The notes: generated by a model from the sequence alone, not told the origin. A stretch of DNA of 64,000 bases from Caulobacter sp. RHG1 (GCF_013181195.1 NZ_SMZP01000003.1:372001-436000); one strand, 5' to 3'; positions 46,786 through 56,089 are shown, counted from the first letter of the stretch. Translations and numbers: made by a program.

Positions 46786-47667
46786 TCAGCCGGTTTTCGC
46801 GACCGCCTCCATTCCCAGGATCGCGGCCTTCCGCGCCAGGCCCCAGTGGTAGCCTGTCAGCTTGCCGCTCTTGCCGATCGCCCGGTGACAGGGGATCAGC
46901 AGGGAAATCGGATTAGCCCCGATCGCGCCGCCGGTGGCCTGGAATGCCTTGGGCTTGCCGGCCCAGTGGGCGACCTGGCCATAGGTCGCGGTCTCGCCGG
47001 CCGGGATGCGTAAAAGCGCCTTCCAGACCTGCACGTGATAGGGCGAGCCGATCAGCACCACTGGCACCGGCCCCTCCCCGCCCGCGAAGGCGTGCAGGGC
47101 GGTGGCCTGGGCGGCCAGGTCGTCGCGGATCCAGTCGGCGGCCGGGAAGCGGCGGTGCATGTCGGCGAAACTGGCGTCGTCATCGCCATCTGAGAAAGCC
47201 AGCCCCGCCAGGCCGCGGTCGGCCATGACGAACAGACCCTTGCCGAACGGCGTCGGGGCCCAGCCCCAGCGCAGCCTCATGCCCTCGCCCCGCCGGCGGA
47301 CCTCGCCCGGCGTCGCCGCCTCCTGAGCGATGAACAGGTCGTGCAGCCGCGAAGGCCCCGACAGTCCGGCGTCGAACGCCGCGTCCAGCACGGTGCCGCC
47401 GGCCTCCAGGGAGCGGCGGGCCTCGGCGTGGGCGATGGCCGCCACGAAGCTCTTGGGGCTGACCCCGGCCCAGCGGGTGAAGATGCGCTGGAAGTGAAAC
47501 GGCGACAGGCCCACCGCCTGCGCGGCTTCGTCCAGCGAGGGATGATCGGACCAGCGCGCGGCCAGCCAGTCCAGCGCCTTGGCCATGCGGTGATAGTCGA
47601 CCGAGCGCTCGGCGAGGCGAACCAGTTCGGCGTTTTCTGCGGGGGGTGCGTCGTATGCCATGGTCAT
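46786..47667 (-). CDS. ada: Ada-like methyltransferase with AraC domain (lacks the N-terminal Ada domain)
   Basis: A 293-residue protein that fuses an AraC helix-turn-helix (LDEAAQAVGLSPFHFQRIF, about 40-58) to a C-terminal O6-alkylguanine methyltransferase domain. The active-site Cys is in LIPCHRAIG (about 266) and the following Y-H-W-G-L matches Ada-C. The N-terminal zinc domain of E. coli Ada, which senses methylphosphotriesters through Cys38, is absent, so it may sense damage differently or only repair. I chose ATG 47667 (MTMAYDA); ATG 47661 is a close alternative. It is divergent from nth. Confidence 0.85.
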   Translation of the reverse strand: MTMAYDAPPAENAELVRLAERSVDYHRMAKALDWLAARWSDHPSLDEAAQAVGLSPFHFQRIFTRWAGVSPKSFVAAIAHAEARRSLEAGGTVLDAAFDAGLSGPSRLHDLFIAQEAATPGEVRRRGEGMRLRWGWAPTPFGKGLFVMADRGLAGLAFSDGDDDASFADMHRRFPAADWIRDDLAAQATALHAFAGGEGPVPVVLIGSPYHVQVWKALLRIPAGETATYGQVAHWAGKPKAFQATGGAIGANPISLLIPCHRAIGKSGKLTGYHWGLARKAAILGMEAVAKTG

Positions 47668-47770
47668 AGGCTTAAGCCCCTCGTGGAACGGCGTCCGCCC
47701 GGTTCTTGCGGCGATTTTACGGGGTTGGCCAACGCTTGGCGAGCGGGGCGCATCACGGCATGGTCCGGCC

Positions 47771-48451
47771 ATGGCCGCCCCGAAGAAAAAACCCGTCAAG
47801 CGCATCAGTCCCGCCGAGCGCGAGCGGGTCAGGGTGCTGTTCGAACGCTTCGAGAGCCTGGACCTGCATCCCAAGACCGAGCTGAACTATTCCAACCCCT
47901 ATGAGCTGGTCACCGCCGTCGCCCTGTCGGCCCAGGCGACCGACGTCCAGGTCAACAAGGCCACCGGCCCGCTGTTCCAGGTCGCCGACAGCGCCGAAAA
48001 GATGCTGGAGCTCGGCGAAGAGGGGCTCATCAGGTACATCGCCTCGATCGGCCTTTTTCGCACCAAGGCCAAGAACGTCATCGCCGCTGCCCATATCCTG
48101 ATGGACAGGCACGGCGGCCAGGTTCCCCTGAACCGCGCCGATCTGGAATCCCTGCCGGGCGTGGGCCGCAAGACCGCCTCGGTGGTGCTGAACGAACTGG
48201 ACATCGAACCAGCCATCGCCGTCGACACTCACGTGTTCCGGGTCTCGCATCGCCTGAAGCTGTCGGCCGGCAAGGTCCCCGATGCGGTCGAGCAGGACCT
48301 GATGCGGATCGTCCCGGGGCCCTACCAGACGCGGGCGCACCACTGGCTGATCCTGCATGGACGGTATGTCTGCGTGGCGCGGAAACCCAAGTGCGAGATC
48401 TGCAAGATCAGCGATCTGTGTCCTTCGCGGGAGTTATTTTTGGGGGCGTGA
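47771..48451 (+). CDS. nth: endonuclease III (DNA glycosylase/AP lyase)
   Basis: A 226-residue base-excision repair enzyme for oxidised pyrimidines. The helix-hairpin-helix with the catalytic Lys is LESLPGVGRKTASVVLNE (about 120-137), and the catalytic Asp is in AVDTHVFRVSHR (about 148). The iron-sulphur cluster Cys set is C-x6-C-x2-C-x5-C near the C-terminus (about 201-217), intact. I chose ATG 47771 (MAAPKKKPV); the frame opens 37 codons upstream but is over the divergent Ada-like gene. The C-terminal stop is followed by a palindromic repeat. Confidence 0.96.
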   Translation: MAAPKKKPVKRISPAERERVRVLFERFESLDLHPKTELNYSNPYELVTAVALSAQATDVQVNKATGPLFQVADSAEKMLELGEEGLIRYIASIGLFRTKAKNVIAAAHILMDRHGGQVPLNRADLESLPGVGRKTASVVLNELDIEPAIAVDTHVFRVSHRLKLSAGKVPDAVEQDLMRIVPGPYQTRAHHWLILHGRYVCVARKPKCEICKISDLCPSRELFLGA

Positions 48452-48452
48452 C

Positions 48453-48562
48453 CAGCCCCCTCCACCGCCTTCGGCGGTCCCCCTCCCCCAAAAGGGGGAG
48501 GATAGATTTCTCCGCCCCGCTTGGGGGCGGACAGACTTCGCGGAGCGAAGTCAGGTGGGGGC
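48453..48562. repeat. intergenic palindromic repeat, family D copy 2
   Basis: A 110-base unit between the convergent nth and ATP-grasp genes. It contains CCCTCCCCCAAAAGGGGGAGG and, further on, CCCCGCTTGGGGGCGG, and ends GTCAGGTGGGGGC like copy 1. The middle arms differ more than the ends. Its stems flank the two stop codons. Confidence 0.75.
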
Positions 48563-48572
48563 CTGTGCTGAG

Positions 48573-49430
48573 CTAGCCCATCGCCCGAACCACCGCCGCC
48601 GCAAATCCCGCCCCGCCGTCATGCGCATGCTGCAGAAAGAGATCCGGCTCGATCACCTCCAGCTCCATCAGCTGCGGCGTGTGATCCAACCCTCGGATCA
48701 GATCCACCCGGGCATAGGTGAGGTTCGAAGGCGCGGCCTCCAGCACCAGCTCGGCCGCGCGCAGGGCCTCGCGTTCCGGAGCGATCTGGCTGACCACGCC
48801 GCCGAACTGCGGCTGCACCCGGAAGTCGCCCGGCACGGCGACCTTGGCCACCGCGTGGCTGAAGCGGCCGTCGAAGTAGAACAGCGACAGCTCCCCCTCC
48901 TCGCCCACCGCCGGCAGGAACGGCTGGATCAGGGCCGGTCCGGTAGGGCCGCCGTCCAGCGCGCCGTGGCGCTTGACCCGGATAGTGTCCTGCGAACCGG
49001 CCGAGACCTGCGGCTTGACCACCACCTCGTCGACCCCGAAGGCGTCTAAGGCGGCGAGCACGATCTCGTCGGTCAGACGATCATGGGCCTGGGTCGGCAC
49101 GACGGGTGCGCCCTTGGCCTCAAGCTCTACCAGGTAGGTCTTGGTCGAGTTCCAACGCATGATCGCCGGCGGATTGGCGACGCGGACGCCGTCGCGCTGG
49201 AATTGGTCCAGCAGGCTAAACCACTCTGCCTGGCGGCGGTGGTAGCCCCAGGCCAGGGACGGCATGACCAGCCGGGCCTGGTCCTTGTCGATCGGATCGG
49301 TCCACGGCTGAGGCGCGACCGTCAGGCCCCTCTCGCGCAGAGGCGCGGCCAGGCGCTCGAACAGCGGGCTCCAGCTGTTGGCGAAGCGCGGCTCGTCGCG
49401 GGCGGGCGCCAGGATCAGGACGTCGACCAT
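48573..49430 (-). CDS. ATP-grasp family ligase (DcsG/RimK-like)
   Basis: A 285-residue protein with the ATP-grasp fold. The nucleotide-binding Lys is in VVVKPQVSAGSQDT (about 132-145) and the metal ligands are in ARVDLI and MELEVIEPDLFL (about 240-265). The N-terminal half (VLILAPARDEPR, MPSLAWGYHRRQAEWFSLL, RWNSTKTYLVELEAKG) resembles the O-ureido-D-serine cyclo-ligase DcsG and related RimK/glutathione-synthetase-like proteins. It should join an acid to an amine using ATP. Substrate unknown. I chose ATG 49430. No other biosynthetic genes are beside it. Confidence 0.7.
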   Translation of the reverse strand: MVDVLILAPARDEPRFANSWSPLFERLAAPLRERGLTVAPQPWTDPIDKDQARLVMPSLAWGYHRRQAEWFSLLDQFQRDGVRVANPPAIMRWNSTKTYLVELEAKGAPVVPTQAHDRLTDEIVLAALDAFGVDEVVVKPQVSAGSQDTIRVKRHGALDGGPTGPALIQPFLPAVGEEGELSLFYFDGRFSHAVAKVAVPGDFRVQPQFGGVVSQIAPEREALRAAELVLEAAPSNLTYARVDLIRGLDHTPQLMELEVIEPDLFLQHAHDGGAGFAAAVVRAMG

Positions 49431-49575
49431 CGGTTTACTCGCGAAGGCTAGGACTTCGCAGCTAGGCCTTGGCGGGCCGCGCGGCAAGCCTCGCGTTGCC
49501 TTGCACCGCCACTTCCTTTAATCGCCATCGTTCAAGCGCCCTCTGGCCTGTTCTTTCAAAGGTTTGCCCCGCCCC

Positions 49576-50565
49576 ATGACCGCGCTCTACGACGTCGCCG
49601 CCATCGGTAACGCCATCGTCGACGTCATCGCCCAGTGCGACGACGCCTTCCTGGAACGCGAAGGCATGGTGAAGGGCTCGATGGCCCTGATCGACGTCGC
49701 CCGCGCTTCCAGCCTGTATGACGTGATGGCCTCGGGCATCGAGGCCTCGGGCGGCAGCGCCGGCAACACCGTGGCGGGCGTCGCCAGCTTCGGCGGCAAG
49801 GCCGCCTTTATCGGCAAGGTCGCCGACGACCAGCTGGGCCGGGTCTTCACCCACGACATGCGCGCGATCGGCGCGACCTTCGACACTCCGCCGCTGGCTG
49901 ACGGCCCGGCAACGGCCCAGAGCCTGATCAACGTCACGCCCGACGCCCAGCGCACCATGTCGACCTATCTGGGCGCCTGCGTCGAGCTCACCTCGGCCGA
50001 CGTCGACCCGGCGATCATCGAAGCCGCTCAATATTCTTACCTCGAAGGCTACCTGTTCGACCCGACCGAAGCCCGCAAGGCCTTCGCCAAGGCCGCCGCG
50101 CTCAGCCACGGCGCCGGTCGCAAGATCGCCATCACCCTGAGCGACAGCTTCGTGGTCGAGCGTCACCGCGACGCCCTGCTGGGCTTCATCGAGACCCAGT
50201 GCGACATCGTCTTCGCCAACGCCGCCGAAGTCTGCTCGCTGTTCCGCACCACCAATTTCGACGCCGCCGTGAAGGCGCTGGCCGAGCGCGTCGACATCGC
50301 CGCAGTCACCCGCAGCGAAAAGGGCTCGGTGATCGCGCAGGGCGGCGCCCTTCACGAAATCTCGGCCTACCCCGTGGAAAAAGTCGTGGACACGACCGGC
50401 GCGGGCGACCAATACGCGGCGGGTTTCCTCTACGGCCTGTCGCAAGGCCGCTCGCTGCCGGTCTGCGGCCAGCTGGGCTCGCTCGCGGCCGCCGAGGTCA
50501 TCGATCACTACGGTCCGCGCCCGCAGGTCTCCCTGCGCGAGCTGGCCCAGAAGAACGGACTGTAG
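49576..50565 (+). CDS. PfkB-family sugar/nucleoside kinase (adenosine kinase type)
   Basis: A 329-residue ribokinase-like kinase. The N-terminal motif [22 protein letters not shown] (about 53-74) binds sugar. The C-terminal anion-hole and base motif is [13 protein letters not shown] (about 272-284), with the catalytic Asp. YLEGYLFDP and [11 protein letters not shown] are typical of alphaproteobacterial adenosine-kinase-like PfkB proteins. I chose ATG 49576. It is 7 bases upstream of hisB on the same strand, so it likely shares its transcript; a nucleoside kinase next to histidine synthesis would recycle purines, but this is inference. Confidence 0.82.
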   Translation: MTALYDVAAIGNAIVDVIAQCDDAFLEREGMVKGSMALIDVARASSLYDVMASGIEASGGSAGNTVAGVASFGGKAAFIGKVADDQLGRVFTHDMRAIGATFDTPPLADGPATAQSLINVTPDAQRTMSTYLGACVELTSADVDPAIIEAAQYSYLEGYLFDPTEARKAFAKAAALSHGAGRKIAITLSDSFVVERHRDALLGFIETQCDIVFANAAEVCSLFRTTNFDAAVKALAERVDIAAVTRSEKGSVIAQGGALHEISAYPVEKVVDTTGAGDQYAAGFLYGLSQGRSLPVCGQLGSLAAAEVIDHYGPRPQVSLRELAQKNGL

Positions 50566-50572
50566 GATTTCA

Positions 50573-51163
50573 ATGGCCCGCACCGCTGAAGTGGTCCGCG
50601 AGACGAAGGAGACCCAGATCCGGGTCTGGATCGATCTCGACGGGACCGGCGCCTCGACGATCTCCACCGGCATCGGGTTCTACGACCACATGCTGGAGGC
50701 CTTCGCGCGCCACGGCGGCTTCGACCTGAAGGTCGAGACCAAGGGCGACCTGCACATCGACATGCACCACACGGTGGAAGACACCGGCATCGTGCTGGGT
50801 CAGGCGATCAACAAGGCGCTGGATGGCTTCAAGGGCATCCGTCGCTTCGGCTCGGCCTATATCCCGATGGACGAGACCCTGACGCGCTGCGCCATCGACC
50901 TGTCCAACCGGCCGTATCTGATCTGGAAGGTCGAGTTCAAGCGGCCCAAGGTCGGCGAGATGGACACCGAGCTCTTCAAGGAGTTCCACCACGCGTTCGC
51001 CATGAACTGCGGGGCGTGCATCCACCTGGAAACCCTGTACGGCGACAACACCCACCATGTGGCCGAAAGCGGCTTCAAGGCCCTGGCCCGGGCGCTGCGT
51101 CAGGCGGTCGAGATCGACCCGAAGACCGGCGGCCTGGCCCCGTCCACCAAGGGCGTGCTGTAG
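50573..51163 (+). CDS. hisB: imidazoleglycerol-phosphate dehydratase
   Basis: A 196-residue manganese enzyme that dehydrates imidazole glycerol phosphate, step 6 of histidine synthesis. The duplicated metal-binding motif [12 protein letters not shown] (about 64-75) and its second copy region [15 protein letters not shown] are intact, with the start [17 protein letters not shown]. It is monofunctional; the phosphatase domain of E. coli HisB is absent, which is normal in alphaproteobacteria. hisH follows after 8 bases. Confidence 0.96.
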   Translation: MARTAEVVRETKETQIRVWIDLDGTGASTISTGIGFYDHMLEAFARHGGFDLKVETKGDLHIDMHHTVEDTGIVLGQAINKALDGFKGIRRFGSAYIPMDETLTRCAIDLSNRPYLIWKVEFKRPKVGEMDTELFKEFHHAFAMNCGACIHLETLYGDNTHHVAESGFKALARALRQAVEIDPKTGGLAPSTKGVL

Positions 51164-51171
51164 GAAATCCC

Positions 51172-51813
51172 ATGCAGACCGTCGCCCTGATCGACTACGG
51201 GTCGGGCAACCTGCGTTCGGCCGAGAAGGCCCTGCGTGAGGCGGCCCGCCGCCGCGACATCGCCGCCGAGATCGTCGTCACCGCCGACCCCGACCTTGTC
51301 GCCAAGGCCGATCGCGTCTTCCTGCCCGGCGTCGGGGCCTTCGCCTCGTGCCGCGCCGGCCTGGACGCCACCGGCGTCTATGAGGCGATGAATGAAGCCG
51401 TGCACGGGCGCGGCCAGCCGTTCATGGGCATCTGCGTCGGCCACCAGCTCTTGGCCACCGAAGGCCTGGAGTTCGGCGTCACCCCCGGCCTCGACTGGAT
51501 CGGCGGCCAAGTGAAGAAGCTCGAGCCGGCCGATCCGACCCTGACTATCCCACACATGGGCTGGAACGCCGTGACCCTGGTCCGCGACCACGCCCTGTTC
51601 GCCGGCGTGCCCAGCGGCGCCCACATGTACTACGCCAACTCCTTCGCCCTGACCGCTTCCAATGCGGAAGACGTCGTCGCTGTCACGGACCACGGCGGTC
51701 CGTTCACGGCGGCGGTGGCCAAGGGCAATGTTGCTGGCCTACAGTTTCACCCCGAAAAGTCACAAGCCTCAGGGCTCGCCCTGCTCGCCAACTTCCTGGA
51801 ATGGCGCCCATGA
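51172..51813 (+). CDS. hisH: imidazole glycerol phosphate synthase, glutaminase subunit
   Basis: A 213-residue class I glutamine amidotransferase that supplies ammonia to HisF. The nucleophile Cys is in MGICVGHQLLATEG (about 84), and the His-Glu pair is in GLQFHPEKSQASG (about 193-195). The start MQTVALIDYGSGNLRS is family-typical. I chose ATG 51172; a longer frame upstream is over hisB. Its TGA overlaps the hisA ATG as ATGA, so translation is coupled. Confidence 0.96.
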   Translation: MQTVALIDYGSGNLRSAEKALREAARRRDIAAEIVVTADPDLVAKADRVFLPGVGAFASCRAGLDATGVYEAMNEAVHGRGQPFMGICVGHQLLATEGLEFGVTPGLDWIGGQVKKLEPADPTLTIPHMGWNAVTLVRDHALFAGVPSGAHMYYANSFALTASNAEDVVAVTDHGGPFTAAVAKGNVAGLQFHPEKSQASGLALLANFLEWRP

Positions 51814-52535
51814 TCCTCTATCCCGCCATCGACCTGAAGGACGGCCAGTGCGTGCGTCTGCTGCACGGCGACATGGAGAAGGCCACGGTCTTCAACAACT
51901 CGCCCGCCGACCAGGCCCAGCGCTTCGTCAAGGACGGCTTCTCGTGGCTGCATGTGGTCGACCTGAACGGCGCCATCGAGGGCAAGTCGGTCAACACCAA
52001 GGCCGTCGAGTCGATCCTGGAATCGATCTCGATCCCGGTGCAGCTGGGCGGCGGCATCCGCACCCTGGAAGGCGTCGAGGCCTGGATCGAGGCGGGCGTG
52101 TCCCGCGTGATCCTGGGCACCATCGCTGTCCACGATCCGGACCTGGTGCGCAAGGCCGCCCGCCTGTGGCCCGAGCAGATCGCCGTGGCCGTCGACGTGC
52201 GTGACGGCAAGGTGGCGATCGACGGCTGGACCGGCCTGTCGGACCTGGACGCCATCACCCTGGGCAAGCGTTTCGAGGATGTGGGCGTGGCCGCCCTGAT
52301 CGTCACCGACATCAGCCGCGACGGCGCCCTGACCGGCGTCAATGTCGAGGGCGTGGGCGAACTGGCCGACGCCGTGTCGATCCCGGTCATCGCCTCGGGC
52401 GGCGTGGCGGCGGTCGCCGACATCGAGCGCCTGAAGGCCCGTCCCGGCGTCGAGATCGCCGGCGCCATCCTGGGCCGCTCGCTCTATGCCGGCACGATCA
52501 AGCCGTCCGAAGCCCTGATCGCGGCCGCGCTCTGA
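51810..52535 (+). CDS. hisA: phosphoribosylformimino-AICAR isomerase
   Basis: A 241-residue TIM-barrel isomerase, step 4 of histidine synthesis. The start [18 protein letters not shown] carries the catalytic Asp8; the second catalytic Asp is in [12 protein letters not shown] (about 131). Family loops GGIRTLEG and IASGGVAAV are present. I chose ATG 51810, since it overlaps the hisH stop (ATGA); ATG 51801 is possible and adds three residues. Its stop is joined to hisF as TGATG. Confidence 0.96.
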   Translation: MILYPAIDLKDGQCVRLLHGDMEKATVFNNSPADQAQRFVKDGFSWLHVVDLNGAIEGKSVNTKAVESILESISIPVQLGGGIRTLEGVEAWIEAGVSRVILGTIAVHDPDLVRKAARLWPEQIAVAVDVRDGKVAIDGWTGLSDLDAITLGKRFEDVGVAALIVTDISRDGALTGVNVEGVGELADAVSIPVIASGGVAAVADIERLKARPGVEIAGAILGRSLYAGTIKPSEALIAAAL

Positions 52536-53311
52536 TGCTGAAGACCCGGATCATTCCCTGCCTCGACGTGAAGGACGGGCGGGTGGTCAAGGGGGTCAAT
52601 TTCGTGGCCCTGCGCGACGCCGGCGACCCGGTGGAGCAGGCGACGGCCTATGACGCGGCCGGCGCCGACGAGCTGATGTTCCTGGATATCACCGCGTCCA
52701 GCGAGAACCGTGGCCTGCTGCTGGACGTCATCTCGCGCACCGCCGAGGTCTGCTTCATGCCCGTCTCGGTGGGCGGGGGGGTGCGGCAGGTGTCGGACAT
52801 GCGCCGCCTGCTGCTGGCCGGGGCCGACAAGGTCTCGACCAACACCGCCGCCGTCGAGAACCCCGACCTGATCGCCGCCGGCGCCGACGCCTTCGGGGCT
52901 CAGTGCGTGGTGGTGGCCATCGACGCCAAGCTGCGCGAGGACGGCTCGGGCTGGAACGTCTGGACCTATGGCGGCCGCAAGGACACCGGCCTGGACGTCG
53001 TCGACTGGGCCGCCAAGGTCGTGGAACGCGGCGCGGGCGAGATCCTGCTGACCTCGATGGACCGCGACGGGGCCAAGATCGGCTACGACATTCCGCTGCT
53101 CAAGGCCGTGACCGGCGCGGTGAACGTGCCGGTGATCGCCTCGGGCGGCGCAGGCAAGACCGAGCACCTGGTGGAGGCCGCCCGCGAAGGCCACGCCGCC
53201 GCCGTGCTGGCCGCCTCGATCTTCCACTTCGGCGAGATCAGCATCGGCGAGGCCAAGCAAGCCATGGCCAACGCCGGCGTGCCGGTGCGCCTGGATGGGA
53301 GCGCCGCATGA
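52535..53311 (+). CDS. hisF: imidazole glycerol phosphate synthase, cyclase subunit
   Basis: A 258-residue TIM-barrel cyclase that uses ammonia from HisH to make imidazole glycerol phosphate and AICAR. The catalytic Asp is in [15 protein letters not shown] (Asp11) and the second in [13 protein letters not shown] (about 131-139). Both phosphate loops, GGGVRQVSD and [11 protein letters not shown], are visible. Starts at the TGATG overlap with hisA, and its TGA overlaps the hisE ATG. Confidence 0.97.
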   Translation: MLKTRIIPCLDVKDGRVVKGVNFVALRDAGDPVEQATAYDAAGADELMFLDITASSENRGLLLDVISRTAEVCFMPVSVGGGVRQVSDMRRLLLAGADKVSTNTAAVENPDLIAAGADAFGAQCVVVAIDAKLREDGSGWNVWTYGGRKDTGLDVVDWAAKVVERGAGEILLTSMDRDGAKIGYDIPLLKAVTGAVNVPVIASGGAGKTEHLVEAAREGHAAAVLAASIFHFGEISIGEAKQAMANAGVPVRLDGSAA

Positions 53312-53631
53312 GCCGACTGAGCGAGGTCCTGGACCGCCTGGCCGCCACGATCGAGACCCGCAAAGGCGGCGATCCGACCGCGTCCTACACCGCCAAGCTG
53401 CTGAACGATCCCGCCCTAGCCGCCAAGAAGCTGGGCGAGGAAGCCGTCGAGACTGTGATCGCGGCGGTGGCCCAGGGGCCTGACGCCCTGGCGGCCGAGA
53501 GCGCGGACCTGCTCTATCACTGGCTAGCGTTGATGGCCGCCTCGGGCGTGTCGCTGGACGCGGTGGCGGAGAAACTCGAGGCCCGTGAGGGGACTTCAGG
53601 GATCGCCGAGAAGGCTTCGCGGAAATCCTAG
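53308..53631 (+). CDS. hisE: phosphoribosyl-ATP pyrophosphatase
   Basis: A 107-residue all-helical MazG-related pyrophosphohydrolase, step 2 of histidine synthesis. The family metal motif is visible as [17 protein letters not shown] and [17 protein letters not shown]. It is a separate gene; in E. coli it is fused to HisI, which is not in the window. Starts with ATG overlapping the hisF stop. Last gene of hisBHAFE; a palindromic repeat follows. Confidence 0.95.
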   Translation: MSRLSEVLDRLAATIETRKGGDPTASYTAKLLNDPALAAKKLGEEAVETVIAAVAQGPDALAAESADLLYHWLALMAASGVSLDAVAEKLEAREGTSGIAEKASRKS

Positions 53632-53651
53632 CGCGCTGACGGCAGCCTCCC

Positions 53652-53756
53652 TGCGTCCTTCGAGGCGCGCTCAGGAGCGCGCACCTCAGGATGAGGTGTT
53701 CAGTGCAATAACGTCCTCATCCTGAGGCGCCCGCGCAGCGGGCCTCGAAGGACGCA
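53652..53756. repeat. intergenic palindromic repeat, family B copy 2
   Basis: A 105-base inverted repeat, TGCGTCCTTCGAGG to CCTCGAAGGACGCA, with inner arms CTCAGGATGAGG and CCTCATCCTGAGG, like copy 1 at 36424-36525. It lies between the convergent hisE and Smr-domain genes and can fold into one long stem. Confidence 0.85.
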
Positions 53757-53767
53757 CGGCGGTTCGA

Positions 53768-54334
53768 TCAACCCTTCCGCTTCAGCGCCACATACAGGGC
53801 GCCCTCGCCGCCGTGCCGCTGGTCGGCCGTGGACACGCCGGCGATCATCTCCCGCACCGCAGCCCCAGCCAGCCATTCCGGCGTGCGCTGTTTCAGCACC
53901 CCATGGCCGACCTTGCCCTTGCCGGTGATCACCAGCACTGCGCGGTGGCCGTCCTCGTAGGCGCGGCGGATGAAGCCTTCCAAGGTCGCCCGGGCCTGGT
54001 CCTGGTCCAGGCCGTGCATGTCCAGGCGCGCACCGATCGGGTCGTGCTCCTTGGCGATGCGGCGCTTGCGATTGGGCTCGATGCGGTCGGGCGCATATTT
54101 CAGGGTCTTGGCCGGGGCGGGCTTCAGCTCCTCGGGCGAGACCCGCAGCGGCGCAATCGAGGCCAGGTGCGTGGGCGTTTCCATCGGCAGCGCCGAGATC
54201 GTCTTCACCGGCCGGATCCGCGCCTTGCTACGCATCTTTTCGGGCTTTTCCGGCGCGCGCGGGATCACCGTCGAGGCGACGAGCTTCCAGAGGCGGCGGT
54301 CGTCATCCGGAGAGGGCGGCGGCTTCTTGGCCAC
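53768..54334 (-). CDS. Smr-domain protein
   Basis: A 188-residue protein with a C-terminal Smr (MutS2-related) domain. The nuclease-associated motifs are LDMHGLDQDQARA (about 92-104; L-D-x-H-G) and VLVITGKGKVGHGVL (about 126-140; T-G-K-G). In MutS2 this domain cuts nucleic acid or acts on stalled ribosomes; for the stand-alone form the job is not firmly known. The N-terminal half is basic and disordered. I chose GTG 54334 (VAKKPPPSPDDD), which starts 1 base after the mltA stop, so they are translationally coupled. Confidence 0.8.
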   Translation of the reverse strand: MAKKPPPSPDDDRRLWKLVASTVIPRAPEKPEKMRSKARIRPVKTISALPMETPTHLASIAPLRVSPEELKPAPAKTLKYAPDRIEPNRKRRIAKEHDPIGARLDMHGLDQDQARATLEGFIRRAYEDGHRAVLVITGKGKVGHGVLKQRTPEWLAGAAVREMIAGVSTADQRHGGEGALYVALKRKG

Positions 54335-54335
54335 G

Positions 54336-55493
54336 TCAGGGGTTCGGAACGAGACGGTACAGGCGCAGGGTATGGCGCACGCGGCCGGCCTCGGCCCCCG
54401 CGGCTGCGCCCGAGCCCATATAGAGATCGGCGCGCACCTCGCCCTTGATCGCCCCGCCGGTGTCCAGCGCCACGGCCAGGCGGCGATAGGCCGGGAAAGC
54501 CCCCGCAAGCTTCGGCGCGGCCGCGTCCAGCCAGAACAGGCCACCCATGCTGTGGCGGCTCAGATCGACGGCGATGGCCCGACCGGCCGGCAGCGGAACG
54601 CCCGCGGCGCCGACCGCTTCCTTGCCGTCGTCGGCGGCCATCTTGAAGAACACGTAGCGCGGGTTCAGCTGCATGATCGCGTCGGCCTCCGGCCCGCGAT
54701 GCGCCGCCAGCCAGGTCCGGATCGACTCGCCGGAGGTGTTGTTGTCGGGCAGCAGGCCCTTGTCGCGCATCGGGGTGGCGATGCCGACGAACGGCCGGCC
54801 GTTGGTGCCGGCGAAGGCCGCGCGCACCCGGCGGCCGTCGGGCAGGACCAGGATTCCTGAGCCCTGGATCTGCAGGAAGAACAGCTCTTCTGGCCGCATC
54901 CAGGCCAGGGGCTTGTCGGTCGGCACGGCCTCGATGGCGGCGCGGTCGGGATAGGGCGTCAGGGTCGGACCGTCGGGACCGTCTGTCTTCTGGCTGATCA
55001 GCGCCGGCTCGGTTCCCATGTCCACGACCGTGAGGTCGGACGGCAGGCCGCGCACCGGCACGGTGAATTCGGCGTTGCGCGACATCCGCGCGTCGTACTG
55101 CGGAGCGAAATAGGCCGTCAGCAGGCCTTCATCCCCGATCGCCTGCGGACGGAAGTTCGTTTCCAGAAAAGCCCGGGCTCCGGCCGCGTCCTGGACGCTC
55201 GAGGCCTTGGCCAGGCCGCAGACGCGGGCCAGCGCCGGATCCTTGGCGACCCCACAGCCGGCGCGGAAGGCGTTCAGCGCCGCCAGATGGTCTTCCTCGG
55301 CCCAGCCCGGAAGGCTGGAGAATGACAAGGTCGGCGTCGGCGGCGTGGGGGTGATCGGCGGGGTCGTCGTCGGCGGCGAGACCGGCCCCGTGGTCGGCGG
55401 AACCGGCGTCGTCACGCTGGCGCAGGCGCTCAGCAGCAACCCCGCCAGGACCAGCGGGGCGACGGCGGAAGGAACGGTCGAGACGCGGGTCAT
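54336..55493 (-). CDS. mltA: membrane-bound lytic murein transglycosylase A
   Basis: A 385-residue lipoprotein that cleaves peptidoglycan glycan strands with formation of a 1,6-anhydro ring. The signal peptide ends at lipobox LLLSAC (Cys about 23), followed by a Pro/Thr-rich linker. The MltA domain has GLLTAYFAPQYDARMSR and the insert with FLQIQGSGILVLPDGRRVR. The C-terminal 3D domain has DTGGAIKGEVRADLY, including the catalytic Asp region. The start is ATG 55493, overlapping the upstream stop as TGATG. It lies between timA and the Smr gene. Confidence 0.93.
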   Translation of the reverse strand: MTRVSTVPSAVAPLVLAGLLLSACASVTTPVPPTTGPVSPPTTTPPITPTPPTPTLSFSSLPGWAEEDHLAALNAFRAGCGVAKDPALARVCGLAKASSVQDAAGARAFLETNFRPQAIGDEGLLTAYFAPQYDARMSRNAEFTVPVRGLPSDLTVVDMGTEPALISQKTDGPDGPTLTPYPDRAAIEAVPTDKPLAWMRPEELFFLQIQGSGILVLPDGRRVRAAFAGTNGRPFVGIATPMRDKGLLPDNNTSGESIRTWLAAHRGPEADAIMQLNPRYVFFKMAADDGKEAVGAAGVPLPAGRAIAVDLSRHSMGGLFWLDAAAPKLAGAFPAYRRLAVALDTGGAIKGEVRADLYMGSGAAAGAEAGRVRHTLRLYRLVPNP

Positions 55494-56089
55494 CACGCCT
55501 CGGCGGCGGCCACGAAGGTCAGGAACCAGTTGGGGTTGGCGCTCTTGACCTCGCGTTCGAAGGTCCAGAGCTCGGCCGTGCGGCGGTCGTCGACGCCTTC
55601 GCCGCGCTCGTCCTTGGTGCGGGTGCGGACCTCGGCCAGGATGCGGACCACCGCCTTGGCGCTGTCGCCCTCGACGTCGATGCTTTCTAGGTCCAGACGC
55701 GGCGGAGTGAGGAACTCGACCTTCTCGGTGCGGCCGGCGGCCTCACGGGCGGCCATGGCCTGCTCGAAATTGGCCATCACCTCGGCCGACAGCAGCGGAC
55801 GCAGGGTCTCGCGGTCGCCTTCGGCATAGGCCGAAACGATCTGCTCATAGGCCGTGCGGGCGCCGGTGACGAACTTGTTGGGGTCGAAATCGGGCTGCTT
55901 GGACTTCAGCGCCGCCAGGCCTTCCGAACGCAGCACCGGATGACTGTCGGTCGGCGCCGAACCCGTCGGACCGGAGACGGCGGTTGCGGGCGCATCCTCG
56001 GGCTGACGGCCAACCCGGCGCCCCAGCGTGGCGTAGAGTTGGTACAGGACGATGGCGGCGACCGCGGCAAGGAACAGGATCTGGAGCAC
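55493..56089 (-). CDS. timA: Tim44-domain protein TimA
   Basis: A 198-residue protein with one N-terminal membrane helix (ILFLAAVAAIVLYQLYATL, about 3-21), a Ala/Pro/Thr linker, and a C-terminal Tim44-like domain: FVTGARTAYEQIVSAYAEGDRETLRPLLSAEV (start of the fold) and later strands FLTPPRLDLESIDVEGDSA. Homologues in Caulobacter have been described as TimA, a bacterial relative of the mitochondrial import component Tim44. Likely faces the cytoplasm from the inner membrane. It starts the timA-mltA-smr operon, divergent from secB. Confidence 0.85.
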   Translation of the reverse strand: MLQILFLAAVAAIVLYQLYATLGRRVGRQPEDAPATAVSGPTGSAPTDSHPVLRSEGLAALKSKQPDFDPNKFVTGARTAYEQIVSAYAEGDRETLRPLLSAEVMANFEQAMAAREAAGRTEKVEFLTPPRLDLESIDVEGDSAKAVVRILAEVRTRTKDERGEGVDDRRTAELWTFEREVKSANPNWFLTFVAAAEA

